From Myotis daubentonii (Eukaryota > Chordata > Mammalia > Chiroptera > Vespertilionidae), in the NCBI RefSeq assembly GCF_963259705.1, contig NC_081851.1:12064145-12128144 (forward strand): DNA of 64,000 bases. The letters are read 5' to 3'. Both the position numbers and the translations under genes were made by a program. A model generated the notes under the pieces. The model had not been told where the DNA came from. It did no database searches and was given only the letters and a program-made list of their open reading frames with translations. Of this stretch, positions 39,237 to 50,435 are shown piece after piece (the stretch's first letter is position 1; each line of letters begins with the position of its first letter).

Positions 39237-40638
39237 TGGCTTGACATCACAAAGCCTCAGCTTGACCAACAAGGAGGGGTGGGGGTTACAGAGGATGCAG
39301 AAATCTCAGACACTCTGGTTATAGAACAGAGACCTTCCTCTTAACACCTACATTTTTTTCCTTAACTGAGCTCTCTCTCTCAATTCCTCTAGTTCCATTA
39401 TAGTCCAACATATTGCAGGGAGGTGGTGGTGTTTCCTCTAAGACAATTCCCATACTCCCCCGTCATTTCAATGGTCCATTCCACTATGTTCAGTTGCTAC
39501 CAGTTCCTAGGGTTTTGAGTGTTGTATTAATGGATTTCTTATTTTAGAATAGTTCCAGACTTACAGAAAAATTGTGAAGATTATAACCATGTACACCATA
39601 CCCAATTTCCCTTATTACTAATATCTTACTTATGTAAGGGGCAAATGTAAAAAGAAGTGAATCATCAAAGAAACAGAGTGAAACCTCACTTCTTTAGCAT
39701 CTCAAATATACAGCAATGATGTTCTAGACCAAGTTGTTAGAGGAAAAACTGGACTTGATGTGGTATAAAATTTCAGATCTTGAGCTGACCATCCTTTCAA
39801 TAGTTTAACAATATTCAACAGTCTACCATGTAAAAAGGAAATCAAATTCATTATTATACACTCCCAGCACTAACACAACACCATGTTCCTCATGACTGCG
39901 ACCACCCTGTTGCTCATGACTGCTACCACCATCCATAACACCCCCAAATCCAAACTTAAATTTAACATCAGCTTCTTTTTTCCTTGCCAGTATTAGAAAG
40001 TTTTGAGAGAAAATCCCCATTCAGACTTCTCCTTGTCCTTATTCAAAGTGTTGGCTCAGTATACAATGGCTTGTCTGGTGCCCCAACTAAAGAAATCTAC
40101 ACTATTCCCTTCTCACATGCCTGCCCCCTCCTTACATCCCTCCCCATCAGTGAAACAGCGTCAAACCTCACTTCTCTAGTATCTCAAATATCCAAAAATG
40201 CTGTTCTAGACCGTGATGTTAAAGGAAAAACCATACCAGTTGTGGGATAAAACTTCACATCTTGAGCTGACCATCCTTTCAATAGTTTAACAATATTTAA
40301 TAGCCTGCCATGTTAAAAGGAAATCAAACAATTTATTATACACTGCCGGCATTAACACAACACTCTGTTCCTCATGGCTGCGACCACCACCATCCTTCCC
40401 CCCCTGCCCCCCAATACAAACATAAATTCACTTTTGTACTTGCAGTTTCTTCATCCATCCTTGTGTGTAGAGTCTTTTTCCTTATCTCTACTAGTCTTCA
40501 ATATCATCTTACTAATTTTAGCTAATTTAAGGCAAGAGACACTACTTAAAGGATCCTGGCCTCTATATATTCTCTTTAGGTTAAGGAGGAGCCAATCACT
40601 TCAGCTCTGTTTGCCCAAAATCTGGGGTTGCCATGGTG
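39237..40638 (+). repeat. Chimeric monomer: domain 1 C head fused to domain 2 body
   Basis: The first ~220 bp are ordinary C ('gtccaacatattgcagg', 'ggtggtggtg'). After about 39,460-39,500 it reads as E/F type ('ccagttcctagggtttt', 'ggatttcttattttag'), including the 24-bp S duplication at 39,884-39,930. This is the boundary between the two domains. Confidence 0.87.
39884..39930 (+). repeat. 24-bp tandem duplication in S, diagnostic of domain 2
   Basis: Two imperfect 23-bp copies at 39,884-39,906 and 39,908-39,930, each running from 'tgtt' through 'ctcatgactgc' to 'accacc'. Domain 1 S segments have only one copy. It accounts for most of the ~20-bp length gap between the two monomer families and recurs in every complete domain 2 S. 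Confidence 0.88.
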
Positions 40639-43435
40639 TGGCTTGACATCACAAAGCCTCAGCTTGACCATCCAGGAGGGGCGGGGGTGGCAGAGGATGC
40701 AGAAATCTCAGACAAACTGGTTATAGAACAGAGAACTTCCTCTTCACTCCAAAAATTATTTCCTAAACTGACCTCTCTCTCTCTCAATTCCTCTAGTTCC
40801 ATTATAGTCCAGCATATGGCAGGGAGGTGGTGTTACCTCTAAGACAATTCCCATACTCCCCCGTCATTCCAGTGGTCGATTCCACTAGGTTCAGTTGCTA
40901 CCATTTCCTAGGGTTTTGAGTGTTGTATTAATGGATGTCTTGTTTTAGAATAGTTCCAGATTTACAGAAAAATTGTGAAGATAGTAACCATGTACACCAT
41001 ACCCAATTTCCCTTATTACTAATATCTTACTTATGTAAGGGGCAAATGTAAAAAGAAGTGAATCATCAAAGAAACAGAGTGAAACTTCACTTCTTTAGCA
41101 TCTCAAATATACAGCAATGATGTTCTAGACGAAGTTGTTAGAGGAAATACTGGACCTGATGTGGCATAAACCTTCAGATATTGAGCTGACCAACCTTTCA
41201 ATAGTTTAACTACATTCAATAGTCTACCATGTAAAAAGGAAATCAGTCATATTTATACACTGCCACCACTAACACAACATCCTGATCCTCATGACTGTGA
41301 CCACCCTGTTCCTCATGTCTGCGACCACCATTCACACCACCCCCGCAATCCAAACTTAAATTTAACATCAGCTTCTTTTTTCCTTGCCAGTATTAGAAAG
41401 TTATGAGAAAAAAATCCCCATTCAGACTTCTCCTTGTCCTTATTCAAAGTGTTGGCTCAGTATACAATGGCTTGTCTGGTGCCCCAACTATGGAAATCTA
41501 CACTATTCCCTTCTCACATGCCTGCCCCCTCCTTACATCCCTCCCCATCAGTGAAACAGCGTCAAACCTCACTTCTCTAGTATCTCAAATATCCAACAAT
41601 GCTGTTCTACACCATGTTGTTAAAGGAAAAACTATACCAGTTGTGGGATAAAACTGCACATGTTGAGCTGACCATCCTTTCAATAGTTTAACAATATTCA
41701 ATAGCCTGCCATGTAAAAAGGAAATCAAACAATTTATTATACACTGCCAGCATTAACACAACACTCTGTTCCTCATGGCTGCGACCACCACCATTCACCC
41801 CCCTTCCCCCCAATACAAACATAAATTCACGTTTTTACTTCCAGTTTCTTCATCCATCCTTGTGTGTAGAGTCTTTTTCCTTATCTCTACTAGTCTTCAA
41901 TATCATCTTACTAATTTTAGCTAATTTAAGGCAAGAGACACTACTTAAAGGATCCTGGCCTCTATATATTCTCTTTAGGTTAAGGAGGAGCCAATCACTT
42001 CAGCTCTGTTTACCCAAAATCTGGGGTTGCCATGGTGTGGCTTGACAACACAAAGCCTCAGCTTGACCATCCAGGAGGGGCGGGGGTGGCAGAGGATGCA
42101 GAAATCTCAAACTGGTTATAGAACAGAGACCTTCCTCTTCACTCCTAAAATTTTTTCCTAAACTGACCTCTCTCTCTCTCAATTCCTCTAGTTCCATTAC
42201 AGTCCAGCATATGGCAGGGAGGTGGTGTTTCCTCTAAGACAATTCCCATACTCCCCCGTCATTTCAGTGGTCCATTCCACTATGTTCAGTTGCTACCAGT
42301 TCCTAGGGTTTTGAGTGTTGAATTAACGGATTTCTTATTTTAGAATAGTTCCAGATTTACAGAAAAATTGTGAAGATTGTAACCATGTACACCATACCCA
42401 ATTTCCCTTATTACTAATATCTTACTTATGTAAGGGGCAAATGTAAAAAGAAGTGAATCATCAAAGAAACAGAGTGAAACCTCACTTCTTTAGCATCTCA
42501 AATATACAGCAATGATGTTCTAGACCAAGTTGTTAGAGGAAAAACTGGACTTGATGTGGTATAAAATTTCAGATCTTGAGCTGACCATCCTTTCAATAGT
42601 TTAACAATATTCAACAGTCTACCATGTAAAAAGGAAATCAAATTCATTATTATACACTCCCAGCACTAACACAACACCATGTTCCTCATGACTGCGACCA
42701 CCCTGTTGCTCATGACTGCTACCACCATCCATAACACCCCCAAATCCAAACTTAAATTTAACATCAGCTTCTTTTTTCCTTGCCAGTATTAGAAAGTTTT
42801 GAGAGAAAATCCCCATTCAGACTTCTCCTTGTCCTTATTCAAAGTGTTGGCTCAGTATACAATGGCTTGTCTGGTGCCCCAACTAAAGAAATCTACACTA
42901 TTCCCTTCTCACATGCCTGCCCCCTCCTTACATCCCTCCCCATCAGTGAAACAGCGTCAAACCTCACTTCTCTAGTATCTCAAATATCCAAAAATGCTGT
43001 TCTAGACCGTGATGTTAAAGGAAAAACCATACCAGTTGTGGGATAAACCTGCACATCTTGAGCTGACCATCCTTTCAATAGTTTAAGAATATTCAATAGT
43101 CTGCCATGTAAAAAGGAAATCAAACAATTTATTATACACTGCCGGCATTAACACAACACTCTGTTCCTCATGGCTGCGACCACCACCATCCTTCCCCCCC
43201 CTGCCCCCCAATACAAACATAAATTCACTTTTGTACTTGCAGTTTCTTCATCCATCCTTGTGTGTAGAGTCTTTTTCCTTATCTCTACTAGTCTTCAATA
43301 TCATCTTACTAATTTTAGCTAATTTAAGGCAAGAGACACTACTTAAAGGATCCTGGCCTCTATATATTCTCTTTAGGTTAAGGAAGAGCCAATCACTTCA
43401 GCTCTGTTTGCCCAAAATCTGGGGTTGCCATGGTG
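40639..43435 (+). repeat. D-E dimer, early version (~2.80 kb)
   Basis: Monomers D 40639-42037 and E 42038-43435. This D lacks the 7-bp S insertion of later D copies and has a phase-site variant 'gacatcacaaag' where later D copies read 'gacaaaacaaag'. It also carries private changes such as 'ctagacgaagttg'. Confidence 0.88.
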
Positions 43436-44836
43436 TGGCTTGACATCACAAAGCCTCAGCTTGACCATCCAGGAGGGGCGGGGGTGGCAGAGGATGCAGA
43501 AATCTCAGACAAACTGGTTATAGAACAGAGACCTTCCTCTTCACTCCTAATTTTTTTTCCTAAACTGACCTCTCTCTCTCTCAATTCCTCTAGTTCCATT
43601 ACAGTCCGGCATATGGCAGGGAGGTGGTGTTTCCTCTAAGACAATTCCCATACTCCCCCGTCATTTCAGTGGTCCATTCCACTATGTTCAGTTGCTACCA
43701 GTCCCTAGGATTTTGAGTGTTGTATTAATGGATTTCTTATTTTAGAATAGTTCCAGATTTACAGAAAAATTGTGAAGATTATAACCATGTACACCATACC
43801 CAATTTCCCTTATTACTAATATCTTACTTATGTAAGGGGCAAATGTAAAAAGAAGTGAATCATCAAAGAAACAGAGTGAAACCTCACTTCTTTAGCATCT
43901 CAAATATACAGCAATGATGTTCTAGACCAAGTTGTTAGAGGAAAAACTGGACTTGATGTGGTATAAAATTTCAGATCTTGAGCTGACCGTCCTTTCAATA
44001 GTTTAACAATATTCAACAGTCTACCATGTAAAAAGGAAATCAAATTCATTATTATACACTCCCAGCACTAACACAACACCATGTTCCTCATGACTGCGAC
44101 CACCCTGTTGCTCATGACTGCTACCACCATCCATAACACCCCCAAATCCAAACTTAAATTTAACATCAGCTTCTTTTTTCCTTGCCAGTATTAGAAAGTT
44201 TTGAGAGAAAATCCCCATTCAGACTTCTCCTTGTCCTTATTCAAAGTGTTGGCTCAGTATACAATGGCTTGTCTGGTGCCCCAACTAAAGAAATCTACAC
44301 TATTCCCTTCTCACATGCCTGCCCCCTCCTTACATCCCTCCCCATCAGTGAAACAGCGTCAAACCTCACTTCTCTAGTATCTCAAATATCCAAAAATGCT
44401 GTTCTAGACCATGATGTTAAAGGAAAAACCATACCAGTTGTGGGATAAACCTGCACATCTTGAGCTGACCATCCTTTCAATAGTTTAAGAATATTCAATA
44501 GTCTGCCATGTAAAAAGGAAATCAAACAATTTATTATACACTGCCGGCATTAACACAACACTCTGTTCCTCATGGCTGCGACCACCACCATCCTTCCCCC
44601 CCTGCCCCCCAATACAAACATAAATTCACTTTTGTACTTGCAGTTTCTTCATCCATCCTTGTGTGTAGTGTCTTTTTCCTTATCTCTACAAGTCTTCAAT
44701 ATCATCTTACTAATTTTAGCTAATTTAAGGCAAGAGACACTACTTAAAGGATCCTGGCCTCTATATATTCTCTTTAGGTTAAGGAGGAGCCAATCACTTC
44801 AGCTCTGTTTGCCCAAAATCTGGGGTTGCCATGGTG
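43436..44836 (+). repeat. F monomer, first copy
   Basis: Marked by 'ctcctaattttttttcc', 'gtccggcatat' and 'cagtccctaggatt'. It is inserted between two D-E dimers; the second F is at 56044. Confidence 0.87.
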
Positions 44837-47632
44837 TGGCTTGACAAAACAAAGCCTCAGCTTGACCATCCAGGAGGGGCGGGGGTGGCAGAGGATGCAG
44901 AAATCTCAGACAAACTAGTTATAGAACAGAGAACTTCCTCTTCACTCCAAAAATTATTTCCTAAACTGACCTCTCTCTCTCTCAATTCCTCTAGTTCCAT
45001 TACAGTCCAGCATATGGCAGGGAGGTGGTGTTACCTCTAAGACAATTCCCATACTCCCCCGTCATTCCAGTGGTCGATTCCACTAGGTTCAGTTGCTACC
45101 ATTTCCTAGGGTTTTGAGTGTTGTATTAATGGATGTCTTGTTTTAGAATAGTTCCAGATTTACAGAAAAATTGTGAAGATAGTAACCATGTACACCATAC
45201 CCAATTTCCCTTATTACTAATATCTTACTTATGTAAGGGGCAAATGTAAAAATAAGTGAATCATCAAAGAAACAGAGTGAAACCTCACTTCTTTAGCATC
45301 TCAAATATACAGCAATGATGTTCTAGACCAAGTTGTTAGAGGAAATACTGGACTTGATGTGGCATAAAACTTCAGATATTGAGCTGACCATCCTTTCAAT
45401 AGTTTAACTACATTCAATAGTCTACCATGTAAAAAGGAAATCAGTCATATTTATACACTGCCAGCACTAACACAACATCCTGATCCTCATGACTGTGACC
45501 ACCCTGTTCCTCATGTCTGCGACCACCATTCACACCACCCCCGCAATCCAAACTTAAATTTAACATCAGCTTCTTTTTTCCTTGCCAGTATTAGAAAGTT
45601 ATGAGAAAAAAATCCCCATTCAGACTTCTCCTTGTCCTTATTCAAAGTGTTGGCTCAGTATACAATGGCTTGTCTGGTGCCCCAACTATGGAAATCTACA
45701 CTATTCCCTTCTCACATGCCTGCCCCCTCCTTACATCCCTCCCCATCAGTGAAACAGCGTCAAACCTCACTTCTCTAGTATCTCAAATATCCAACAATGC
45801 TGTTCTACACCATGTTGTTAAAGGAAAAACTATACCAGTTGTGGGATAAAACTGCACATGTTGAGCTGACCATCCTTTCAATAGTTTAACAATATTCAAT
45901 AGCCTGCCATGTAAAAAGGAAATCAAACAATTTATTATACACTGCCAGCATTAACACAACACTCTGTTCCTCATGGCTGCGACCACCACCATTCACCCCC
46001 CTTCCCCCCAATACAAACATAAATTCACGTTTTTACTTCCAGTTTCTTCATCCATCCTTGTGTGTAGAGTCTTTTTCCTTATCTCTACTAGTCTTCAATA
46101 TCATCTTACTAATTTTAGCTAATTTAAGGCAAGAGACACTACTTAAAGGATCCTGGCCTCTATATATTCTCTTTAGGTTAAGGAGGAGCCAATCACTTCA
46201 GCTCTGTTTACCCAAAATCTGGGGTTGCCATGGTGTGGCTTGACAACACAAAGCCTCAGCTTGACCATCCAGGAGGGGCGGGGGTGGCAGAGGATGCAGA
46301 AATCTCAAACTGGTTATAGAACAGAGACCTTCCTCTTCACTCCTAAAATTTTTTCCTAAACTGACCTCTCTCTCTCTCAATTCCTCTAGTTCCATTACAG
46401 TCCAGCATATGGCAGGGAGGTGGTGTTTCCTCTAAGACAATTCCCATACTCCCCCGTCATTTCAGTGGTCCATTCCACTATGTTCAGTTGCTACCAGTTC
46501 CTAGGGTTTTGAGTGTTGAATTAACGGATTTCTTATTTTAGAATAGTTCCAGATTTACAGAAAAATTGTGAAGATTGTAACCATGTACACCATACCCAAT
46601 TTCCCTTATTACTAATATCTTACTTATGTAAGGGGCAAATGTAAAAAGAAGTGAATCATCAAAGAAACAGAGTGAAACCTCACTTCTTTAGCATCTCAAA
46701 TATACAGCAATGATGTTCTAGACCAAGTTGTTAGAGGAAAAACTGGACTTGATGTGGTATAAAATTTCAGATCTTGAGCTGACCATCCTTTCAATAGTTT
46801 AACAATATTCAACAGTCTACCATGTAAAAAGGAAATCAAATTCATTATTATACACTCCCAGCACTAACACAACACCATGTTCCTCATGACTGCGACCACC
46901 CTGTTGCTCATGACTGCTACCACCATCCATAACACCCCCAAATCCAAACTTAAATTTAACATCAGCTTCTTTTTTCCTTGCCAGTATTAGAAAGTTTTGA
47001 GAGAAAATCCCCATTCAGACTTCTCCTTGTCCTTATTCAAAGTGTTGGCTCAGTATACAATGGCTTGTCTGGTGCCCCAACTAAAGAAATCTACACTATT
47101 CCCTTCTCACATGCCTGCCCCCTCCTTACATCCCTCCCCATCAGTGAAACAGCGTCAAACCTCACTTCTCTAGTATCTCAAATATCCAAAAATGCTGTTC
47201 TAGACCGTGATGTTAAAGGAAAAACCATACCAGTTGTGGGATAAACCTGCACATCTTGAGCTGACCATCCTTTCAATAGTTTAAGAATATTCAATAGTCT
47301 GCCATGTAAAAAGGAAATCAAACAATTTATTATACACTGCCGGCATTAACACAACACTCTGTTCCTCATGGCTGCGACCACCACCATCCTTCCCCCCCTG
47401 CCCCCCAATACAAACATAAATTCACTTTTGTACTTGCAGTTTCTTCATCCATCCTTGTGTGTAGTGTCTTTTTCCTTATCTCTACAAGTCTTCAATATCA
47501 TCTTACTAATTTTAGCTAATTTAAGGCAAGAGACACTACTTAAAGGATCCTGGCCTCTATATATTCTCTTTAGGTTAAGGAGGAGCCAATCACTTCAGCT
47601 CTGTTTGCCCAAAATCTGGGGTTGCCATGGTG
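44837..47632 (+). repeat. D-E dimer without the 7-bp insertion (~2.80 kb)
   Basis: Monomers D 44837-46235 and E 46236-47632. D reads 'gacaaaacaaag', and has a private 'caaactagttat'. The E copy matches the one at 42038 at an offset of 4,198 bp. Confidence 0.88.
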
Positions 47633-50435
47633 TGGCTTGACAAAACAAAGCCTCAGCTTGACCATCCAGGAGGGGCGGGGGTGGCAGAGGATGCAGAAAT
47701 CTCAGACAAACTGGTTATAGAACAGAGAACTTCCTCTTCACTCCAAAAATTATTTCCTAAACTGACCTCTCTCTCTCTCAATTCCTCTAGTTCCATTACA
47801 GTCCAGCATATGGCAGGGAGGTGGTGTTACCTCTAAGACAATTCCCATACTCCCCCGTCATTCCAGTGGTCGATTCCACTAGGTTCAGTTGCTACCATTT
47901 CCTAGGGTTTTGAGTGTTGTATTAATGGATGTCTTGTTTTAGAATAGTTCCAGATTTACAGAAAAATTGTGAAGATAGTAACCATGTACACCATACCCAA
48001 TTTCCCTTATTACTAATATCTTACTTATGTAAGGGGCAAATGTAAAAAGAAGTGAATCATCAAAGAAACAGAGTGAAACCTCACTTCTTTAGCATCTCAA
48101 ATATACAGCAATGATGTTCTAGACCAAGTTGTTAGAGGAAATACTGGACTTGATGTGGCATAAAACTTCAGATATTGAGCTGACCATCCTTTCAATAGTT
48201 TAACTACATTCAATAGTCTACCATGTAAAAAGGAAATCAGTCATATTTATACACTGCCAGCACTAACACAACATCCTGATCCTCATGACTGTGACCACCC
48301 TGTTCCTCATGTCTGCGACCACCATTCACACCACCCCCGCAATCCAAACTTAAATTTAACATCAGCTTCTTTTTTCCTTGCCAGTATTAGAAAGTTATGA
48401 GAAAAAAATCCCCATTCAGACTTCTCCTTGTCCTTATTCAAAGTGTTGGCTCAGTATACAATGGCTTGTCTGGTGCCCCAACTAAGGAAATCTACACTAT
48501 TCCCTTCTCACATGCCTGCCCCCTCCTTACATCCCTACCCATCAGTGAAACAGCGTCAAACCTCACTTCTCTATTCTCTAGTATCTCAAATATCCAACAA
48601 TGCTGTTCTATACCATGATGTTAAAGGAAAAACTATACCAGTTGTGGGATAAAACTGCACATCTTGAGCTGGCCATCCTTTCAATAGTTTAACAATATTC
48701 AATAGCCTGCCATGTAAAAAGGAAATCAAACAATTTATTATACACTGCCAGCATTAACACAACACTCTGTTCCTCATGGCTGCGACCACCACCATTCACC
48801 CCCCTTCCCCCCAATACAAATATAAATTCACGTTTTTACTTCCAGTTTCTTCATCCATCCTTGTGTGTAGAGTCTTTTTCCTTATCTCTACTAGTCTTCA
48901 ATATCATCTTACTAATTTTAGCTAATTTAAGGCAAGAGACACTACTTAAAGGATCCTGGCCTCTATATATTCTCTTTAGGTTAAGGAGGAGCCAATCACT
49001 TCAGCTCTGTTTACCCAAAATCTGGGGTTGCCATGGTGTGGCTTGACAACACAAAGCCTCAGCTTGACCATCCAGGAGGGGCGGGGGTGGCAGAGGATGC
49101 AGAAATCTCAAACTGGTTATAGAACAGAGACCTTCCTCTTCACTCCTAAAATTTTTTCCTAAACTGACCTCTCTCTCTCTCAATTCCTCTAGTTCCATTA
49201 CAGTCCAGCATATGGCAGGGAGGTGGTGTTTCCTCTAAGACAATTCCCATACTCCCCCGTCATTTCAGTGGTCCATTCCACTATGTTCAGTTGCTACCAG
49301 TTCCTAGGGTTTTGAGTGTTGAATTAACGGATTTCTTATTTTAGAATAGTTCCAGATTTACAGAAAAATTGTGAAGATTGTAACCATGTACACCATACCC
49401 AATTTCCCTTATTACTAATATCTTACTTATGTAAGGGGCAAATGTAAAAAGAAGTGAATCATCAAAGAAACAGAGTGAAACCTCACTTCTTTAGCATCTC
49501 AAATATACAGCAATGATGTTCTAGACCAAGTTGTTAGAGGAAAAACTGGACTTGATGTGGTATAAAATTTCAGATCTTGAGCTGACCATCCTTTCAATAG
49601 TTTAACAATATTCAACAGTCTACCATGTAAAAAGGAAATCAAATTCATTATTATACACTCCCAGCACTAACACAACACCATGTTCCTCATGACTGCGACC
49701 ACCCTGTTGCTCATGACTGCTACCACCATCCATAACACCCCCAAATCCAAACTTAAATTTAACATCAGCTTCTTTTTTCCTTGCCAGTATTAGAAAGTTT
49801 TGAGAGAAAATCCCCATTCAGACTTCTCCTTGTCCTTATTCAAAGTGTTGGCTCAGTATACAATGGCTTGTCTGGTGCCCCAACTAAAGAAATCTACACT
49901 ATTCCCTTCTCACATGCCTGCCCCCTCCTTACATCCCTCCCCATCAGTGAAACAGCGTCAAACCTCACTTCTCTAGTATCTCAAATATCCAAAAATGCTG
50001 TTCTAGACCGTGATGTTAAAGGAAAAACCATACCAGTTGTGGGATAAACCTGCACATCTTGAGCTGACCATCCTTTCAATAGTTTAAGAATATTCAATAG
50101 TCTGCCATGTAAAAAGGAAATCAAACAATTTATTATACACTGCCGGCATTAACACAACACTCTGTTCCTCATGGCTGCGACCACCACCATCCTTCCCCCC
50201 CTGCCCCCCAATACAAACATAAATTCACTTTTGTACTTGCAGTTTCTTCATCCATCCTTGTGTGTAGTGTCTTTTTCCTTATCTCTACAAGTCTTCAATA
50301 TCATCTTACTAATTTTAGCTAATTTAAGGCAAGAGACACTACTTAAAGGATCCTGGCCTCTATATATTCTCTTTAGGTTAAGGAGGAGCCAATCACTTCA
50401 GCTCTGTTTGCCCAAAATCTGGGGTTGCCATGGTG
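47633..50435 (+). repeat. D-E dimer, homogenised copy 1 (2,803 bp)
   Basis: Monomers D 47633-49038 and E 49039-50435. D carries a 7-bp tandem duplication in S (48,567-48,580, 'ttctcta' twice) that makes it 1,406 bp. It begins a run of three consecutive near-identical dimers. Confidence 0.9.
48567..48580 (+). repeat. 7-bp tandem duplication marking late D monomers
   Basis: 'ttctcta' occurs twice in tandem where the D copies at 40639 and 44837 have it once. The same duplication is in the monomers starting 50436, 53239, 57445 and 58851, which makes it a clean lineage marker. Confidence 0.9.

Larger units (their letters stand above)
1..39480 (+). repeat. Satellite array, domain 1 (A/B/C higher-order repeat, ~1,380-bp monomer)
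   Basis: Head-to-tail satellite that runs off the left edge of the window. The phase site 'tggcttgac' recurs at 161, 1079, 2458, 3840, 4758, 6137, 7520, 8903, 9822, 11205, 12124, 13503, 14887, 15805, 17184, 18567, 19946, 21329, 22713, 23631, 25010, 26393, 27777, 28695, 30074, 31457, 32375, 33755, 35134, 36515, 37864 and 39237. Spacings are about 918 or about 1,380. Types are told apart just after this site: A has 'cacgaagcctc' and 'gaacactctgg'; B has 'cacaaagcttc' and 'tatacaacac' (one base changed in late copies); C has 'gaccaacaagg' and 'gagaccttcc'. All copies share one orientation and no other element is inserted. No known satellite name can be assigned from sequence alone. Confidence 0.95.
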
